Assembly (NCBI RefSeq): GCF_051401765.1
Contig: NC_135071.1
Location: 6,364,961-6,428,960 of the forward strand
Origin: Calliopsis andreniformis
Taxonomy: Eukaryota > Arthropoda > Insecta > Hymenoptera > Andrenidae
Length of the DNA: 64,000 nucleotides
Direction of reading: 5' to 3'
This document shows positions 38,331-50,515 of the stretch, piece after piece. How positions within the stretch are numbered: position 1 is the first letter of the stretch; every line of letters begins with the position of its first letter. The notes beneath the pieces were generated by a model, which made no database searches, was not told where the DNA came from, and saw only the letters and a program-made list of their open reading frames with translations. Both the position numbers and the translations under genes were made by a program.

Positions 38331-38479
38331 GTAGTCTTAGATAACCTTGACATTCGAAGTCGTAGCTACTTTGTGCATTCCTGCATTGTTTATTTAACAG
38401 TACATATTTCTATACACTTATAACACAACATATTCAACTTCCAAAAATGTCATCAAATGTGTACAGACATTTTGAAATT

Positions 38480-39020
38480 TCACAATCGTTGGTTTTTCTA
38501 CGCACGCGCAGTTACAGCACATTTCGCACGGAAGTCGGTACAAAATGGGGGTCATTCGGGGGCAACGATATGTAAATAATCACGTAGCGCCGCCTTGTCA
38601 CTCCATGCTTCGACGTTTGGCATAAAAGAAACAAGGGGTGAGGCGGAGGGAGCTGAAAGAAGATAGCTATGATTTATTGCCGGCCGCAGAATTCTGTTTC
38701 TCTGGTGCGCGCTCCAACTGCATTTACGTTCATCTATCTTTTTCCCTTTCACGACTCACCGAGCAACTTTCCCCAGGCTTCCCTCTTCACCTTCACTCAT
38801 CCCCCTTTGTTCCACACCATCTCTCAAAGTGACTGACTGCCTCCTTTATTATCCGCTTGTCAGCATTTTTACACTTTTGTCCAGCGTTCTAGTATCCATT
38901 GTGTCCCTGAAACGAGTTCGTACGGTCACAATACGTCACGAGGGATGATTATCCCGCACTCAAAATGGCGGCGACGGGTTGGAAAGCTATTGCGGATTAA
39001 CGTTTCATCGGATTGCCACG
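38480..39020. promoter_or_regulatory. Candidate regulatory island
   Basis: GC-elevated, repeat-free block between two long AT-word tracts, containing AAAATGGCGGCGACGGG. Confidence 0.25.
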
Positions 39021-39044
39021 TAGACTATAAACTGTGTCATATGA

Positions 39045-39450
39045 GAGTTTAAAATTTGTAAATTTGAAACAGAGAATTTTTATATCTTAAATTTTAAATA
39101 TTGGAAAACTTGCAAATTTGGTAAATTTAAAATCTGCATTTTCAATAAGTATTTATAATTTTAATATTTGAAAGCTATGAAAGTTTAAAAATTAGACAAC
39201 TCAAGATTTATATCTTAAATATTCAAAAATATGGAAGATTAAAAAGTTTTAAATTTGTATTTTAAATATGTTAAAGTTTAACTTGGTAGTTAAAAGTGTG
39301 AAAATTTGAAGATTTCTGTATTTGAGAATTTTGGAATAGAAACGTTTAATAGTTTGAACATTTTCAAATTTTCAAATTTAATCTTTTAAACTTTCAGCCT
39401 GCTACACTTTCAAACCTTTAAATATTTAAACTTTAAAACTTTTATGGATG
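39045..39450. repeat. AT-word tract with G-type to C-type switch
   Basis: G-type up to about 39355 (GTGAAAATTTGAAGATTTC). C-type follows (TTTTCAAATTTTCAAATT, CTTTCAAACCTTTAAATA). Confidence 0.6.
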
Positions 39451-40029
39451 TAGGTATAGGTATATTGACTTAATGAAACACAAAAAGTATGAATTACTTG
39501 AATACTTATATAATTTTTCTATTATTTAATGCTTTCATTTTCTTAAGTGCTAAATATTCAAGTATTCAAAATTATCCTCCTTAAAATTATGAATAACAAA
39601 TACCGGGAAAGTAGAAACACTAAAATCATTTACAACCGTGAATTATTTTTAATTAAGATGATTAAAAATAGAATTAAAATATTATTATAAATAACAAAAA
39701 TATTAAGTTTTAAATAATAAATAAAACATAATTAATAAAATTAATATTTTTATTATCTAAGAATTATAAATATAAGCTACAGGTGATTTTCTCAAAAGAT
39801 TTTTCCAACTAAAATTTTTGCGAATAATTTTTATATTTTATCTTAGATAAAATTTTTAAATCTGCTGCGATGCTCCTTAAAACTATCTCTAAGAAAGATA
39901 GATGGAAAATATTTTCCAGTAATTTTTTACAAAAGGTGAAAAAGTTCGGAACACTTTTTTTTACAAACATGGGTATTGTTTATAATTTATGAGTATTTGT
40001 GGTTTTTACGACGCGATTTGTAAAGCTGT

Positions 40030-40300
40030 TAAGGTAACTTGCCCTTTCCGATTCCTTGGGCCTCATTCAGGCATACAACCACCGTCCTAATCCGGGTTGA
40101 CAAAGGCTCGAAACATTATTACCCTGTCACATCAAATTACATAGAATTCGACGTGGCGTGTTTGCTGAGGGAGAGACCGTACTATGTTGTTCATTATATT
40201 GCCCATTCTTGATTGATTCCACGCATAATACGGCAACTGCGAGTTCAAATGTAAACATAGATCCCAAATTGCATGTATTGTCCCAAAGTATTTCTGGGAT
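40030..40300. promoter_or_regulatory. Candidate regulatory island
   Basis: Complex block nearest upstream of the gene apart from its promoter. It has a K50-homeodomain-type TAATCC (40088-40093), the word bound by Orthodenticle-type factors. Confidence 0.25.
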
Positions 40301-40359
40301 GCAATAAAAGCAATAAATGTCAACTGCATTTTTGTTTGTCCAACAAGCATAACTAATGA

Positions 40360-40720
40360 GATAAATTTAAAATTGAAAAAGTTGAGAATTTGCATTTTAA
40401 TATTCGAAAATTTGAAATTCAAATGATTCTTAAAATTTGAAGTTTTTGACGGTTGATAACACCTGAATATCACTTTCCAAATCCTGAAACAGTCGGAATC
40501 TTGAAATCACAACATTTTCAAATACTTAAAATGTAAAATTTTTTGTAATTTCGTATTTTTTTAATATTAGATTTCAAGCTTTGAGAACTTGGAGGAACTG
40601 AAAATTTGCATTTCATTGTTTAAATTAGAATATTTATATTTTTAATATTCGACGATTTGAAAATTCTAATGTTTGAAGATGGTGAATTCAAGACTGAAAA
40701 ATGGAAGGTTTGCACATGAA
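40360..40720. repeat. AT-word tract, G-type
   Basis: AAATTGAAAAAGTTGAGAATT, ATTCGAAAATTTGAAATT and similar words. The 113-codon minus frame ending here is partly repeat-derived. Confidence 0.55.
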
Positions 40721-41439
40721 ATATTCAAAAGTCAAAAGGACAAGTAAATATGGTAATATCCATTTTTGTTCGATTTACATGTTCAAGTAGAGCCGAAAAT
40801 AAATTAATGATATATCTTTCTATCATGTAACATTTCCTAAAGAAATAAAACATCGACAGAGTCTGGCTTCCACGGACTACCTTTTTCTCTTTTTCTGTCT
40901 CCCTTTTCATCCCTTCCGCTTCTCCACTGTTTCTCTGAAGTTATGGCGCCGTTAATACCTCAATGGCAAGTCTTTGACGTTTTGACGTTGACGAATGAGT
41001 TTGCGGCTAATATAGTTCTCTTTCATCTTCACCGCTCCTTCGATCGGTATTCCGAAGATTTCAACGTGACAACTACCAGGTGGGTAACGATTCGGCTTTG
41101 ATGTATTATTGACAGTTGTACTAGTGTAAACAACGTTTATCACGAAAAGTCAGGAATGATTATGTATTGCCTCGACTGATACCAAGCATATATTGGATCT
41201 TTGTTGAAAAAGTATTGTATATACATACATATACAGTGATTCAAGTAAGTATATAGAGGGTGTTCTATTTGAACATTTACGCACAACTGTATTTCGAATT
41301 ACATTGTATTCGTTATTCCAAGAGTTTCAAGTAGAACTTCCTTTGTTCCGAGGAGAACATTTTATGATAGTCATAAATCTTGGAAGATGAACGTGCCTCA
41401 GATATTCTAAGATAACTTTTCTTTTTTTAATTGAAACTG

Positions 41440-41575
41440 CTGAATACTAAATATTCGAGAATTTGAAAAGTTTAAAACTTTGAGTATATGAGACGTTAAA
41501 GATTTGCATTGTAAGTATTTGAAAATTTAAAGAATTCGAATGTAACAATTTTAAAATTATTTTTCGAAATTTAAA
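41440..41575. repeat. Short AT-word tract, G-type
   Basis: GAGAATTTGAAAAGTTTAAAAC, GTATTTGAAAATTTAAAG words, just before the hAT-like element. Confidence 0.5.
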
Positions 41576-41677
41576 CTCCCTCGTATAAGGAGGTTCATAA
41601 CGATGTACTAAAGATTAAATACAGCTAACGTAATAACGGAATATGTTCCCCGAACTAAATAACTATTGCTTACCGCC

Positions 41678-42643
41678 CACAGACTTCTATATAGTGCACT
41701 AGACTGCTAACTTCTGTCTGTGACACGTCCCAACTTTTATGTACAAATTTGGTATATAGACTAAAGCGCATGCGCGGTCAGAAGCTGTAAAAAAAGCGCT
41801 AAAATTTAAACGTCCATTCAAATATGTATTTATGATAAAAGTCAATTTTTTATAACCCGATAAAATATTGGATGAAAATAATACTCATTATTAACATCAT
41901 TTTTTATTGTACCACAAATAAATTAGTTTTTATTGGAGTACAAATAACAATACATGTATATACAATACAATAAAAATATTGCAAAACTTTACAATTCACA
42001 TAAATTATCATATTAACCTGAAATATTTTTATCGTTCTGAAGTTCATTATTCAAATCACTGACTTTCTTGTGATGTTGAAGCATGCAGACCTGTTGTAAC
42101 CATATATTTATGTAATAAATACTGTTTGATGCATTTGTACATATATAAACATTACATGTATCTGTGGCAGAATTTGAGCTTTTGCTTTCTAAAGTTCCGA
42201 GTTTCTGGAACTTTAAAAAGTTGTAAGAAGTTAGCTTTCAAGTAAAGTTTAACATAAAATATGTTTTGCACAATTTCAAAATAGTGTAATACTCACTGGG
42301 AGAAACCGATTTCGGAATTTTCAGTTTTTATACATCCGCAATGATCAACTACACATTCGGTACGCATAATTACACTAATAACTCTAGAAAACCGATGTTG
42401 ATTGGCGCTTCAATCAGCTTTAATGCAATCAAGATCAAAATCGACGCTAAATAAGAAAGTATGCAAGAAACACATATCATGTACATATTTATGGATACCT
42501 ATATACTTGCTTTATGTATAGGTACTTATATACTTTCACTTTTTCATCGCGCATGCGCTAGTTTAGTACATACTTTTTGGGTACATTTGTTTGCACCTAT
42601 ACATGGGGAGTTCGCAGTCTAGTGTATTATATAGAAGTCTGTG
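41678..42643 (+). mobile_element. Copy 3: complete 966-bp non-autonomous element, hAT-like target duplication
   Basis: The left end CACAGACTTCTATATAGTGC and the inverse right end CACAGACTTCTATATAATAC match over ~36 bp with few differences. TTACCGCC (41670-41677) and TTACCGCT (42644-42651) flank the element, an 8-bp target duplication with one mismatch. An 8-bp duplication fits hAT elements; no transposase is encoded. Two related copies occur at 16700-17590 and 23387-23960. Confidence 0.8.
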
Positions 42644-42659
42644 TTACCGCTGGCATGCG

Positions 42660-43389
42660 GTTTGCATACTCACGAATATGGATATCATCATAATTAGCTG
42701 TAATATGCTGTAACGTGGTTGCTTCATCGATTGCTTTATCTTATTTAAGAGTTACTAAGTGAAGTAGCCGCGATCTTCTAATCTCACAGAAACGTCTGAG
42801 TTTCAACATGGCCAGTATTCAAGTTTTTTAATGTCCGTTACTCTGTTAATGCAGCTGCCGTTATGCTTTTAACGGTCGGGAATTGTATGCGTATAAACAT
42901 ACTGATCGTAAATCTGTACATACACATATTCCTAACTGCATTACGAAAGTGTTTTCTAACAGTTAGAAAAGTTAAAATAATCTTATTTAGAAATAATATA
43001 GCTCTTTTTATTATGACAGTAAGATGCCATACAAAAAATTAAATTTTGTGATGATGTGTTTCGAGAACTGTATGTTTATTAAAAAAAAAAATACATACCA
43101 CATTACATAACCGAAGAAAAGATCGATTCGTATTACTTAGTTTATCAAAATGTTCAGCAGTGTTTTAGATATAAACACACAATGATGCGTTATTGAACAA
43201 TTTTTGTAATAAGAGATTTTTTGGATCTCAACTTTTATTCTATTTCTTCTTTGGATAAAATCGTTTTGATAAAAGTAGCACACTTTTGGTGTTAATTTTT
43301 GCAAATATCTAAAAATTGACGATTCTTTAGATGCATTACACGAGTGCAACATTGAGCTTGTTTCAAACACGGTTTAAAATAAAAGAAAT
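42660..43389. other. Intergenic, nothing recognised
   Basis: AT-rich unique sequence between the hAT-like element and an AT-word tract. Confidence 0.5.
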
Positions 43390-43880
43390 AGATTTGCAAC
43401 TTTAATATCAGGTTGAAAATGTTAGAATTTGATGGTTTTAAAAGTTACAAATATGAAAAATCAAGAATTTGGAGATTAGATACCACGTATTTAAATGTTT
43501 AAGTATTTAAAGATTTGAACATTTAAGAATTTTTAAATCTGTGAAACTAAAAATCTGTAGGTTAAATATTTGGAAATTTAAATCCGAAAATCCGAAGACC
43601 CAAGGAAGGAAGGAAAGTTTCGAAAATTCGAAATGTTTGGAATATTCACAGTACAGAGTTGACAAATTGGAGAAAGTGAAAATTTGTAGTTTAAATATTT
43701 GTGAATTGAAAGATTTGGAAATTTGAAAATGTGGTGACTTATGAATTTAAAAACTCTGATAGCTTGAAAATGTTTTAATGCGAAAACTTTGAATGTTTAA
43801 AAATTGAAAGTTAGTTAAATTGATAGTTTAAAATTTTTTAATTCATAATTTGAGGATTTGCAGGTGAAATATATAAATTT
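43390..43880. repeat. AT-word tract, G-type
   Basis: AGGTTGAAAATGTTAGAATTTG, ATTTAAAGATTTGAACATTT and so on. The 61-codon frame at 43541 is a translation of the repeat. Confidence 0.6.
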
Positions 43881-44079
43881 GAATCTATTGAGTCGTGTAT
43901 TATGAAGCTTATATTAAGACAATACAGTAAACTGAAGAAACAGCGTCAAGAAAACACAAGTATACCACCGAATTTGCATCGAGACAACACTGTAAACTAA
44001 AAGAGTAGTCCTAAGAAATCCGAGTACATTATCAAGCTTGTATCGAGACATTACTCCATCTCAATCAAAACTACGTAAC

Positions 44080-44953
44080 AGGAAAATGTATCCGTCGCCT
44101 TGCTGCGCGACACAGCCGAGGCGCGGTCGGGCGATAATTAAAACGCTTTTACAAAACCGTAGGCAAATAGCGTTTAAGTGGCTGTCATTCGTTACCCCGT
44201 GGGCTGTGGCAAGTCGGTAAGTCGCTGAGCGAGCAATCAATCACCCGACATTCCCTTCCCCGCCGGCCCATTACATTTCTATTTTGAAAGCTGCTTATTA
44301 AGCGGGGCCGGTTGGAGAGACAGACAGGTTTCACGGTATAAAATATCGGGTTGCCGTGGCGGCAGGGACGGTTCCGTGTCGAGGTAGCTATGGTAGGCAA
44401 ACGGGAAGGAGTGTGGACGATGAGGGGGACAGAGACGGTGAGGGGAAGCGAGGGGAGGGGGATGGACGGCTGTAAAAGCGGTGAAATATCAAAGCCGGGA
44501 TGGGAGCTGTCATCGTCGGGCCAACATCATGGGTGGCGTGTTGAATTAGAATGCCTTCCCACACCCCACACAGGGCCTAACCCCACCGCAATTCTCCCAC
44601 CATAATCCCTTGGTCGATCTGGTGGGGATGACAGCAGAGGACAGGTTATACACCTCACTTTGCCGAAGAAGGAGGGACAGACCCTATTTTCACGTTAGGC
44701 GGCGCTGCACTCGCATTCCACTCCGCGCCGCGACCAGCTCCGACGAGAGCCACCACTATTTTCCTGGATTTCACTCGGTGTACTTCGTCCACGTCCAACC
44801 GTTCCGCGTTACAGCAGCGATCGATCGGGCAGTAGACATATCGAGGCAGTCGCGATATCTAGTCGTTTTCGACTTAGTTCCATCTTTTTTGTGATCTGTG
44901 AAAGTGTACCTGTGGTTTTGGTGCAGTGATTGGCTCAATAAGTGCTGAACCAA
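44080..44953 (+). promoter_or_regulatory. Presumed promoter and 5' UTR region of the noc/elbow-type gene
   Basis: GC content rises sharply here compared with the AT-rich surroundings. A purine-rich G/A stretch lies at about 44400-44465. A TATA-like TATAAAAT occurs at 44337-44344, and TGCAGTGA, a possible initiator, at about 44920. The transcription start cannot be fixed from sequence. Short open frames here (for example 44351-44605 and 44610-44894) look like by-products of the higher GC. Confidence 0.5.
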
Positions 44954-46992
44954 ATGGTTGTCCTCGAGGAAGGCGGAATGCTGACTACTGGACACAATCA
45001 GTACTTACAACCGGATTATCTTTCTCCGCTTCCAACTACGGTTAGTATTTACATGGACACTACTTCCGCTTTAACGATTTTTTAACGTAAGCGAGACAGG
45101 TTTTTGGGAGATAGACAGGATTAGATTATAAATACAGTATGTGCCTGGACACTGTATCACTGCCTTAAGAATCTTTGGTTTTACATGAGTTGTTAGGCTT
45201 TAGATTGGTAACTTTAGCAAGTTACCGTTACGATCAGTATCTGCTTGGAAACTGTACCTGTGCTCTAGAAATCTCTGTATTTAGTCAAGTTGATAGATTT
45301 CAAATAAGCAGTTTTTAAATAGAGTTAAAATTAGGGCCAGTATACACGTTAGAAACTGTATTTTTGCTCTGAAAATCTTGCAACTTTAGTTGAATTATTA
45401 GACTCCTAAGAGCCTAGAATCTAAGAGTTCTAAAAATGTCTTTCCGACGAACCAGTAGATGTAAACCGCTTATATTAATAAAATTCTATGAAAATTTCAA
45501 TGAATTTTCGTAGAATGTTCCAAAAAACGCGTTGTAGTTATCTACTTGTCGAGTCCGACGGCACTCGCTTTCCGACGGGTTGCTGTACGTTCTCCTTGGT
45601 CCCTCTTAAACATTCGTATCACCACTTTCACGTAACGCAACTCTACCTTATATTTTACAGTTGGACGCGAAGAAGAGTCCGCTAGCCCTCTTGGCACAGA
45701 CATGCAGTCAGATCGGCGCCGATTCGCCGACAAAACCCCTAATCTCTCCACTGGATAAGACGCCCAAGAGCATGAATGCCACAAACGCGAAGTCGCCTCC
45801 GGCTGCGAAGTTAGAGCGGAATACGCGCAGCAGCCCGTCGGACGGGAAGTCGTTAGCTTTCAAACCCTACGAAACCAACGTCGTCTCCAAGAAGCTTACC
45901 GACGAGGGTAGGCCAACGTCTAAGGCTAGTGTGCACAGTGTTAGTGGTCAGGACAATGTGAGTGCCAGTGACAGTCACTCTGAGAAAAAATCCTCTGGTA
46001 ATAGAACTCCAGTAGGTAGGAAGTCGGTATCGCCAGCTAGCCAAGCGACGACGACTACTCCGTCGGACCGGAAGACACCTGGGGACCGAGAGAAGACTGA
46101 TAGTTCACCTAGAACCAGCAATGGTACCAGTCCTATCATCAGATCTGGTATGGAAATTCTCGCAGGCAGCCATGCCAAGGATTCGAACCTAGCTGCTTAC
46201 AAAACAGGACTCCCGAGCTTCTCAGGCAATCCTCTCTGCTGTCCACCTGGCCTGACAGAAAATCCAGCTTTCAGACCACCCTTTGCGGGTGCATCTCCCT
46301 TTTCTCATCACCACGCTGCTGCTCTTTTGGGATACCCATCAGCCACCCCCACAGGTGGAAATCCATACCTGAGTTATGCCAGGGTCAAGACCCCAGCTGG
46401 GGGTGAGGCTTTGGTGCCAGTGTGCAAGGACCCATACTGTACTGGGTGTCAGTACAGCATGCACAGCGCGCAGCTGATGATGGGCACAGGAACCTGCCCC
46501 AGTGGATGCACCCAATGCGATCATCAGAAGTATGGGTTAGCTATGGCGTTGTCGTCCCTTGGCCCCATGGCTCCTCCGTCGCTGTCGTACCCGTCCACCT
46601 TGGCTGGCGGCAGGCCATACGTTTGTAATTGGATTGTTGGTGATTCTTATTGCGGCAAGCGATTCACCACATCAGAGGAACTTCTTCAGCATCTTCGTAG
46701 CCATACTAGTTTAACCAGTGGCGATCATGCGTCTTCTGCTCTATTGAGTAATCCACATCCTCATCCTCTGCTTTCGCCGTCGGCTGCTCTTCATCGAGCC
46801 AGCGGAGGAACATATCCGACGCCTTCTTTGAGCCCTCTAAGCGCCAGATACCATCCTTATGGGAAGCCTCCGACGGGACCTCTGCCAGCATCCTTGGCAG
46901 CATCGCCCTACAGTGCTTTCAACGCCCTGGGACCATACTACTCTCCATATGCGATCTATGGGCAAAGGATTGGTGCTGCGGTTCATCCTTAA
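44954..46992 (+). CDS. noc: NET-family zinc-finger transcription factor (Noc/Elbow type), two coding exons
   Basis: Coding parts are 44954-45040 and 45661-46992, giving 472 residues. An in-frame TAA at 44939 sits five codons before the ATG, which supports this start. Exon 1 encodes a short N-terminus ending in QYLQPDYLSPLPTT. Exon 2 opens with a TTG leucine codon (not a start) and carries, in full-length numbering: the Sp-like motif SPLALLAQTCSQIG (35-48); FKPY (96-99), the Groucho-binding motif known from fly Elbow/Noc; a buttonhead-type box CKDPYCTGC (Cys284, 289, 292); and one C2H2 finger with the unusual C-x8-C-x12-H-x3-H spacing (Cys351, Cys360, His373, His377). Ser/Pro/Thr-rich linkers lie between. 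These elements in this order define the NET family (Nlz, Elbow, Noc, Tlp-1): nuclear co-repressor proteins that act in ocellar/head, tracheal and appendage patterning in flies. Noc and Elbow are close paralogues. I favour Noc from the MVVLEEGG N-terminus, from memory, so the symbol is less certain than the family. Confidence 0.93.
45041..45660 (+). other. Intron of the noc/elbow-type gene
   Basis: The donor is ACG|GTTAGT and the acceptor is a pyrimidine-rich TATATTTTACAG followed by TTGGAC. Splicing joins codon 29 (ACG) to TTG in phase 0. This restores the LPTT-LDAKKSPL junction expected of the family. The 620 bp contain no recognisable repeat or ORF. Confidence 0.9.
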
Positions 46993-47865
46993 ACGGTGTT
47001 GAAGTTCTGAAGTTTGTGTACAGTGTTTCCCCGATATATAGACTCACTGACGAGTTTCTGCTAAGGGATACGTACCTTGGATTAGCTCGTGTTCATGGGA
47101 GTCCACTTTGGTAGTCCACTAAGTTGTGAGTGACAGTGCGCGCGAGCAAAGCTTCATCGCTCTGAATAGTTTGAAGTTGTAGCGAATTGGGGACGATTGT
47201 ATAACGAGGAAATACTATACGGTCTATAATAGTGTAAAATAGAAATTCGAACAGCAGACTGGTGTACATAATTGAATGTGTATAATACGAATCTATTTAA
47301 AAGAATATATAAATACATATGTGTGTATAAATTCACGATTACAATTTGTAAGGAGTATTATCGACAGTTTGTTTCATCGCGAGATCCTATTATTAACGTA
47401 TCCTTCAATGGTTGATGAATAGGAAAGGACGTGTGCGCGTCTGCGATTGGCTACGGCTATATTGTGCACGGAGGAATTGCAGGGAACGTTATTCTGTGCT
47501 CTCTCGTTGTCGCCTTTGTGTTTCGGAGTGATTCTGGACGAACGGGACGTTGCGTAACTGGGCAAACTTGGCACAGCGCGCCCCGTCGCATAGGCATTCG
47601 ATCTCGAGTCGTGAGATGGTCGTGCATGTTCTGTGTCCATGATATAACTGTGATATTACGCTATTTTTTCGGATGAGAGACACTTAACAAAGGTGTATTC
47701 AGGCTATCTGTATGGCAAAATGTAACGGTTTACTTTTTCGCATCGCTCGCACAAGGGAGCGCGAGGATGGTGAATCGGAAATAGAGATTATTCCGCGGGT
47801 CTTGAAATATGATTATCTTTTGAATTCGTTGTTCACCTTGTAAAGTAAATATGCATTATTTGCAC

Positions 47866-47886
47866 TGTAAATACCTCTTGTAAATA
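47866..47886 (+). promoter_or_regulatory. Two Pumilio-type TGTAAATA sites in the 3' UTR
   Basis: TGTAAATA occurs at 47866-47873 and 47879-47886, 13 nt apart and just before the poly(A) signal. UGUANAUA is the known Pumilio/PUF recognition word. Function is inferred from position and match only. Confidence 0.45.
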
Positions 47887-47909
47887 TCGTTGAGTTTCCA
47901 TACCGCTTT

Positions 47910-47915
47910 AATAAA
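47910..47915 (+). terminator. Poly(A) signal AATAAA
   Basis: A canonical AATAAA follows the stop codon by about 920 bp. TGTTTGTGG and a T-rich stretch follow it as a plausible downstream element. Confidence 0.7.
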
Positions 47916-48059
47916 AATAATGTTTGTGGAATCATTAAGTCTCTGTTTTTACTAATACATTTCATGTCCCTTTAATTAATGATATAATTGTAATTCTGAA
48001 AGTCCTCTTAATTTTATAATTATTTTGTGATACGTGGCAGTTCTGAAACGAACAGATTT

Positions 48060-48320
48060 GAGTGTCTGAAGATTCGACATTTTGATGAAATTGGAAATTC
48101 AAAATTTGAAAATTTGTAAATTTAAAATATTTACATTACTAGTATTTGAAAATTTTTTAATTCGTACACTTAGAATTTTGAAAATTTAATTTTGACTCTG
48201 TTTAGACATATAAATTAATGAGACATTTAAAAATTTGAAAAATCGAAAAATTGTTACGAATTTAGAAATTTGAAAAATTTTAAATTTCTGAAAGTTCAGA
48301 ATTTGAAAAGTTGATTTTAG
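48060..48320. repeat. AT-word tract, G-type
   Basis: It begins about 130 bp after the gene's poly(A) signal: AATTCAAAATTTGAAAATTTG, AATTTGAAAAATTTTAAATT. Confidence 0.6.
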
Positions 48321-49937
48321 GAACTAAAAATGTGCAAGGCAAATGAAAAATTAACGATGATATTTAGTGATGGTGATGATCCAAATAAAATTAGAGTATT
48401 CACAAAAATGTAAAGTAAAACTATGTTCATTCTCATGTGATTTGTTTTCTATTTTTACCACTTTTAACTTATGGAGCAAAATGGATGTATAATTTATAGA
48501 CAAACATCGGATTAACAACTTAATCAGTCATATGTCGTTGTTTGTTAATATTGTGTGTTTGATCAGCAAAAACAATATTTTTTAATCGTACACATTTAAA
48601 CTATGATCAAACAATTACACAACTTAGATCATGATTGAACGTGATAGACATGATACATGAAGTACGACTGACAGGTAGAATTAAAAACTAAACAATCACT
48701 CAAAGAATATTGAAAGATTAAAGAATATATAAATTTCACTCTAATACAAATGCGTGACTAGCAATTTAACCTATGATTGTTTTTACGTATACTTTTCAGA
48801 TCTGTGATTGGTCCTACGCGTCCTTTTCACCTCTGAATGGTCAAACTACATGGAACGTTTAAAAATCAGTAACCGAACAGTTAATCGTTTTTCTTTACTA
48901 TTAACCAGCACAAAATGTGTCTTTTAATCACTGGTTAACTTTATCAATAGAATAACATAGTAGATTGATTTTGAGAACAAAATTATATTTCAAATTTTAT
49001 AAATTATTTAAAATAATATAACAAACATTGCTTGATTCCTAACTAATTGAGTTAGGAAATTATTTGAAATTTATTGTGTATTATTCTTCACTGGACATTT
49101 ATTGCTAAATCTTTGTAAATTAAAAAATTTGTATTAGACCATCTGGGAGCTGAAATTTGAAGCACGCGGATGATTTATTGCTTCTAAATATTTAAGTAGA
49201 TTATTTGAGCCCTTGGAAGTTTTAAATTACAATTTAGCATTCAGAAATACACACGATTATGTTTTGCAGCCACAATACTTATTATATTGTTGTATTAAAC
49301 AATTACAAAATTCACTATCTGCGGAACAGAGGTTCACTTAACTCAAATTAACAACTCAAACTAACTAACTCGAAATATAGTAAACCGCGCACCACAACCC
49401 TCGATTTGATAATGATCCACAATCGGTACGATCCCGACAAGTCGAAGGTACTATCCCCACCCTAGGTCCGATTTGCACAATATCCCCACTAAGCACGATA
49501 TCGTGCTTTTAACTATCTCCCTTTAAGGGTTCTTCGCCAACAATATAGACTCATTTTTTGAATATCATCACATGTTTATTTTAGCTTGTTTCTATTACTT
49601 AAAAAGGAACTAACTTACTTTCACAACATGACCCAAAAATTACAATTTTCAAGGGAAGTAGATAGTCGTAGTTATTCATTATAAAAATTATTCTTTCAAC
49701 AATAACTCAAAATCATCAAATTCTTGATATACACTATTGCTGGTACTACTATTGAGGTACACTTCTATAATTCTTCTTCTAATTATCACTCATCATCCTA
49801 GCATTAGTTCGTTCTTCCACCAAAATTGAAAGTAGTCATCCGTCGAAACAAACTTCAACTAAATTATTTAAATAAAGTGGAACTTCCATTAACCTAACAT
49901 CGATTACTCCTAGTTTCCCTTATTCATATATATATTG

Positions 49938-49940
<3 letters not shown>

Positions 49941-49974
<34 letters not shown>
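49941..49974. repeat. (AT)17 microsatellite
   Basis: Seventeen uninterrupted AT units. Confidence 0.9.
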
Positions 49975-49976
<2 letters not shown>

Positions 49977-50106
49977 AGTGTAATAATAACAGTACAGAAA
50001 AATAACAATCGAAACTTAAATAATTAATCAACAATAGTCCACTGCAGATAATAAAATTACATTATTATCACGTTTCAAGCTCACGATATGTAGTCACTAA
50101 TATCTT

Positions 50107-50515
50107 TAAGGTGCGGCTCCAAGGAGGCAACAACGAGCAACATTTTGTCGCTTTTTGTAGCTGCATGTTCCAAAAAATTTCCAACTAACTAACTTATGGA
50201 AACTTCTTGTTCACACTAAAGCAACGCAATTCAAGGAACATTTAAATTTTGTAGGCTACATTTGTTGCACGTTTTAATGTGTACACGTATGTACATATAA
50301 ATCGCGTTCGTTCCAGCGGTTACAAAATCGGGCGACAAAACATACAGACTGAAGAAACATTTGTTTATGTTGCGAATTAAAAGAAACAACAAATAGCAAC
50401 ATCGTCACTAGTAACAGAAACATGAAAAAATTACGGAAACAAGCAGTAAGTTTGTCAAGAAACATGGAACTGCACAGAATGTTGCTCGTTGTTGCTGGAG
50501 TAGAGCCGCACCTTT
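50107..50515. mobile_element. ~409-bp MITE with TAAGGTGCGGCTC inverted ends
   Basis: The left end TAAGGTGCGGCTCC, then CAACAACGAGCAACATT, is repeated in inverse at 50476-50515 (AATGTTGCTCGTTGTTG ... GAGCCGCACCTTTA). The ends are about 40-60 bp with a small indel. Target duplication is not clear. Non-coding inside. Confidence 0.7.

Larger units (their letters stand above)
46993..47935 (+). other. 3' UTR of the noc/elbow-type gene
   Basis: The sequence from the TAA stop to just past the AATAAA at 47910 is the likely 3' UTR, about 0.94 kb. It holds two TGTAAATA (Pumilio-type) words near its end. Small open frames here are not conserved-looking. The cleavage point, probably 10-25 nt after the signal and before a GT/T-rich stretch, is inferred. 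Confidence 0.7.

Noticed and set aside
41255..41290. GAGGGTGTTCTATTTGAAC as another mariner-like end
   Set aside because: No inverse partner or transposase nearby; the similarity to CAGGGTG ends is too short.
45661..45663. TTG as an alternative start of the zinc-finger gene
   Set aside because: A consensus splice acceptor ends exactly before it, and an upstream ATG exon with a donor in phase 0 restores the conserved family N-terminus.
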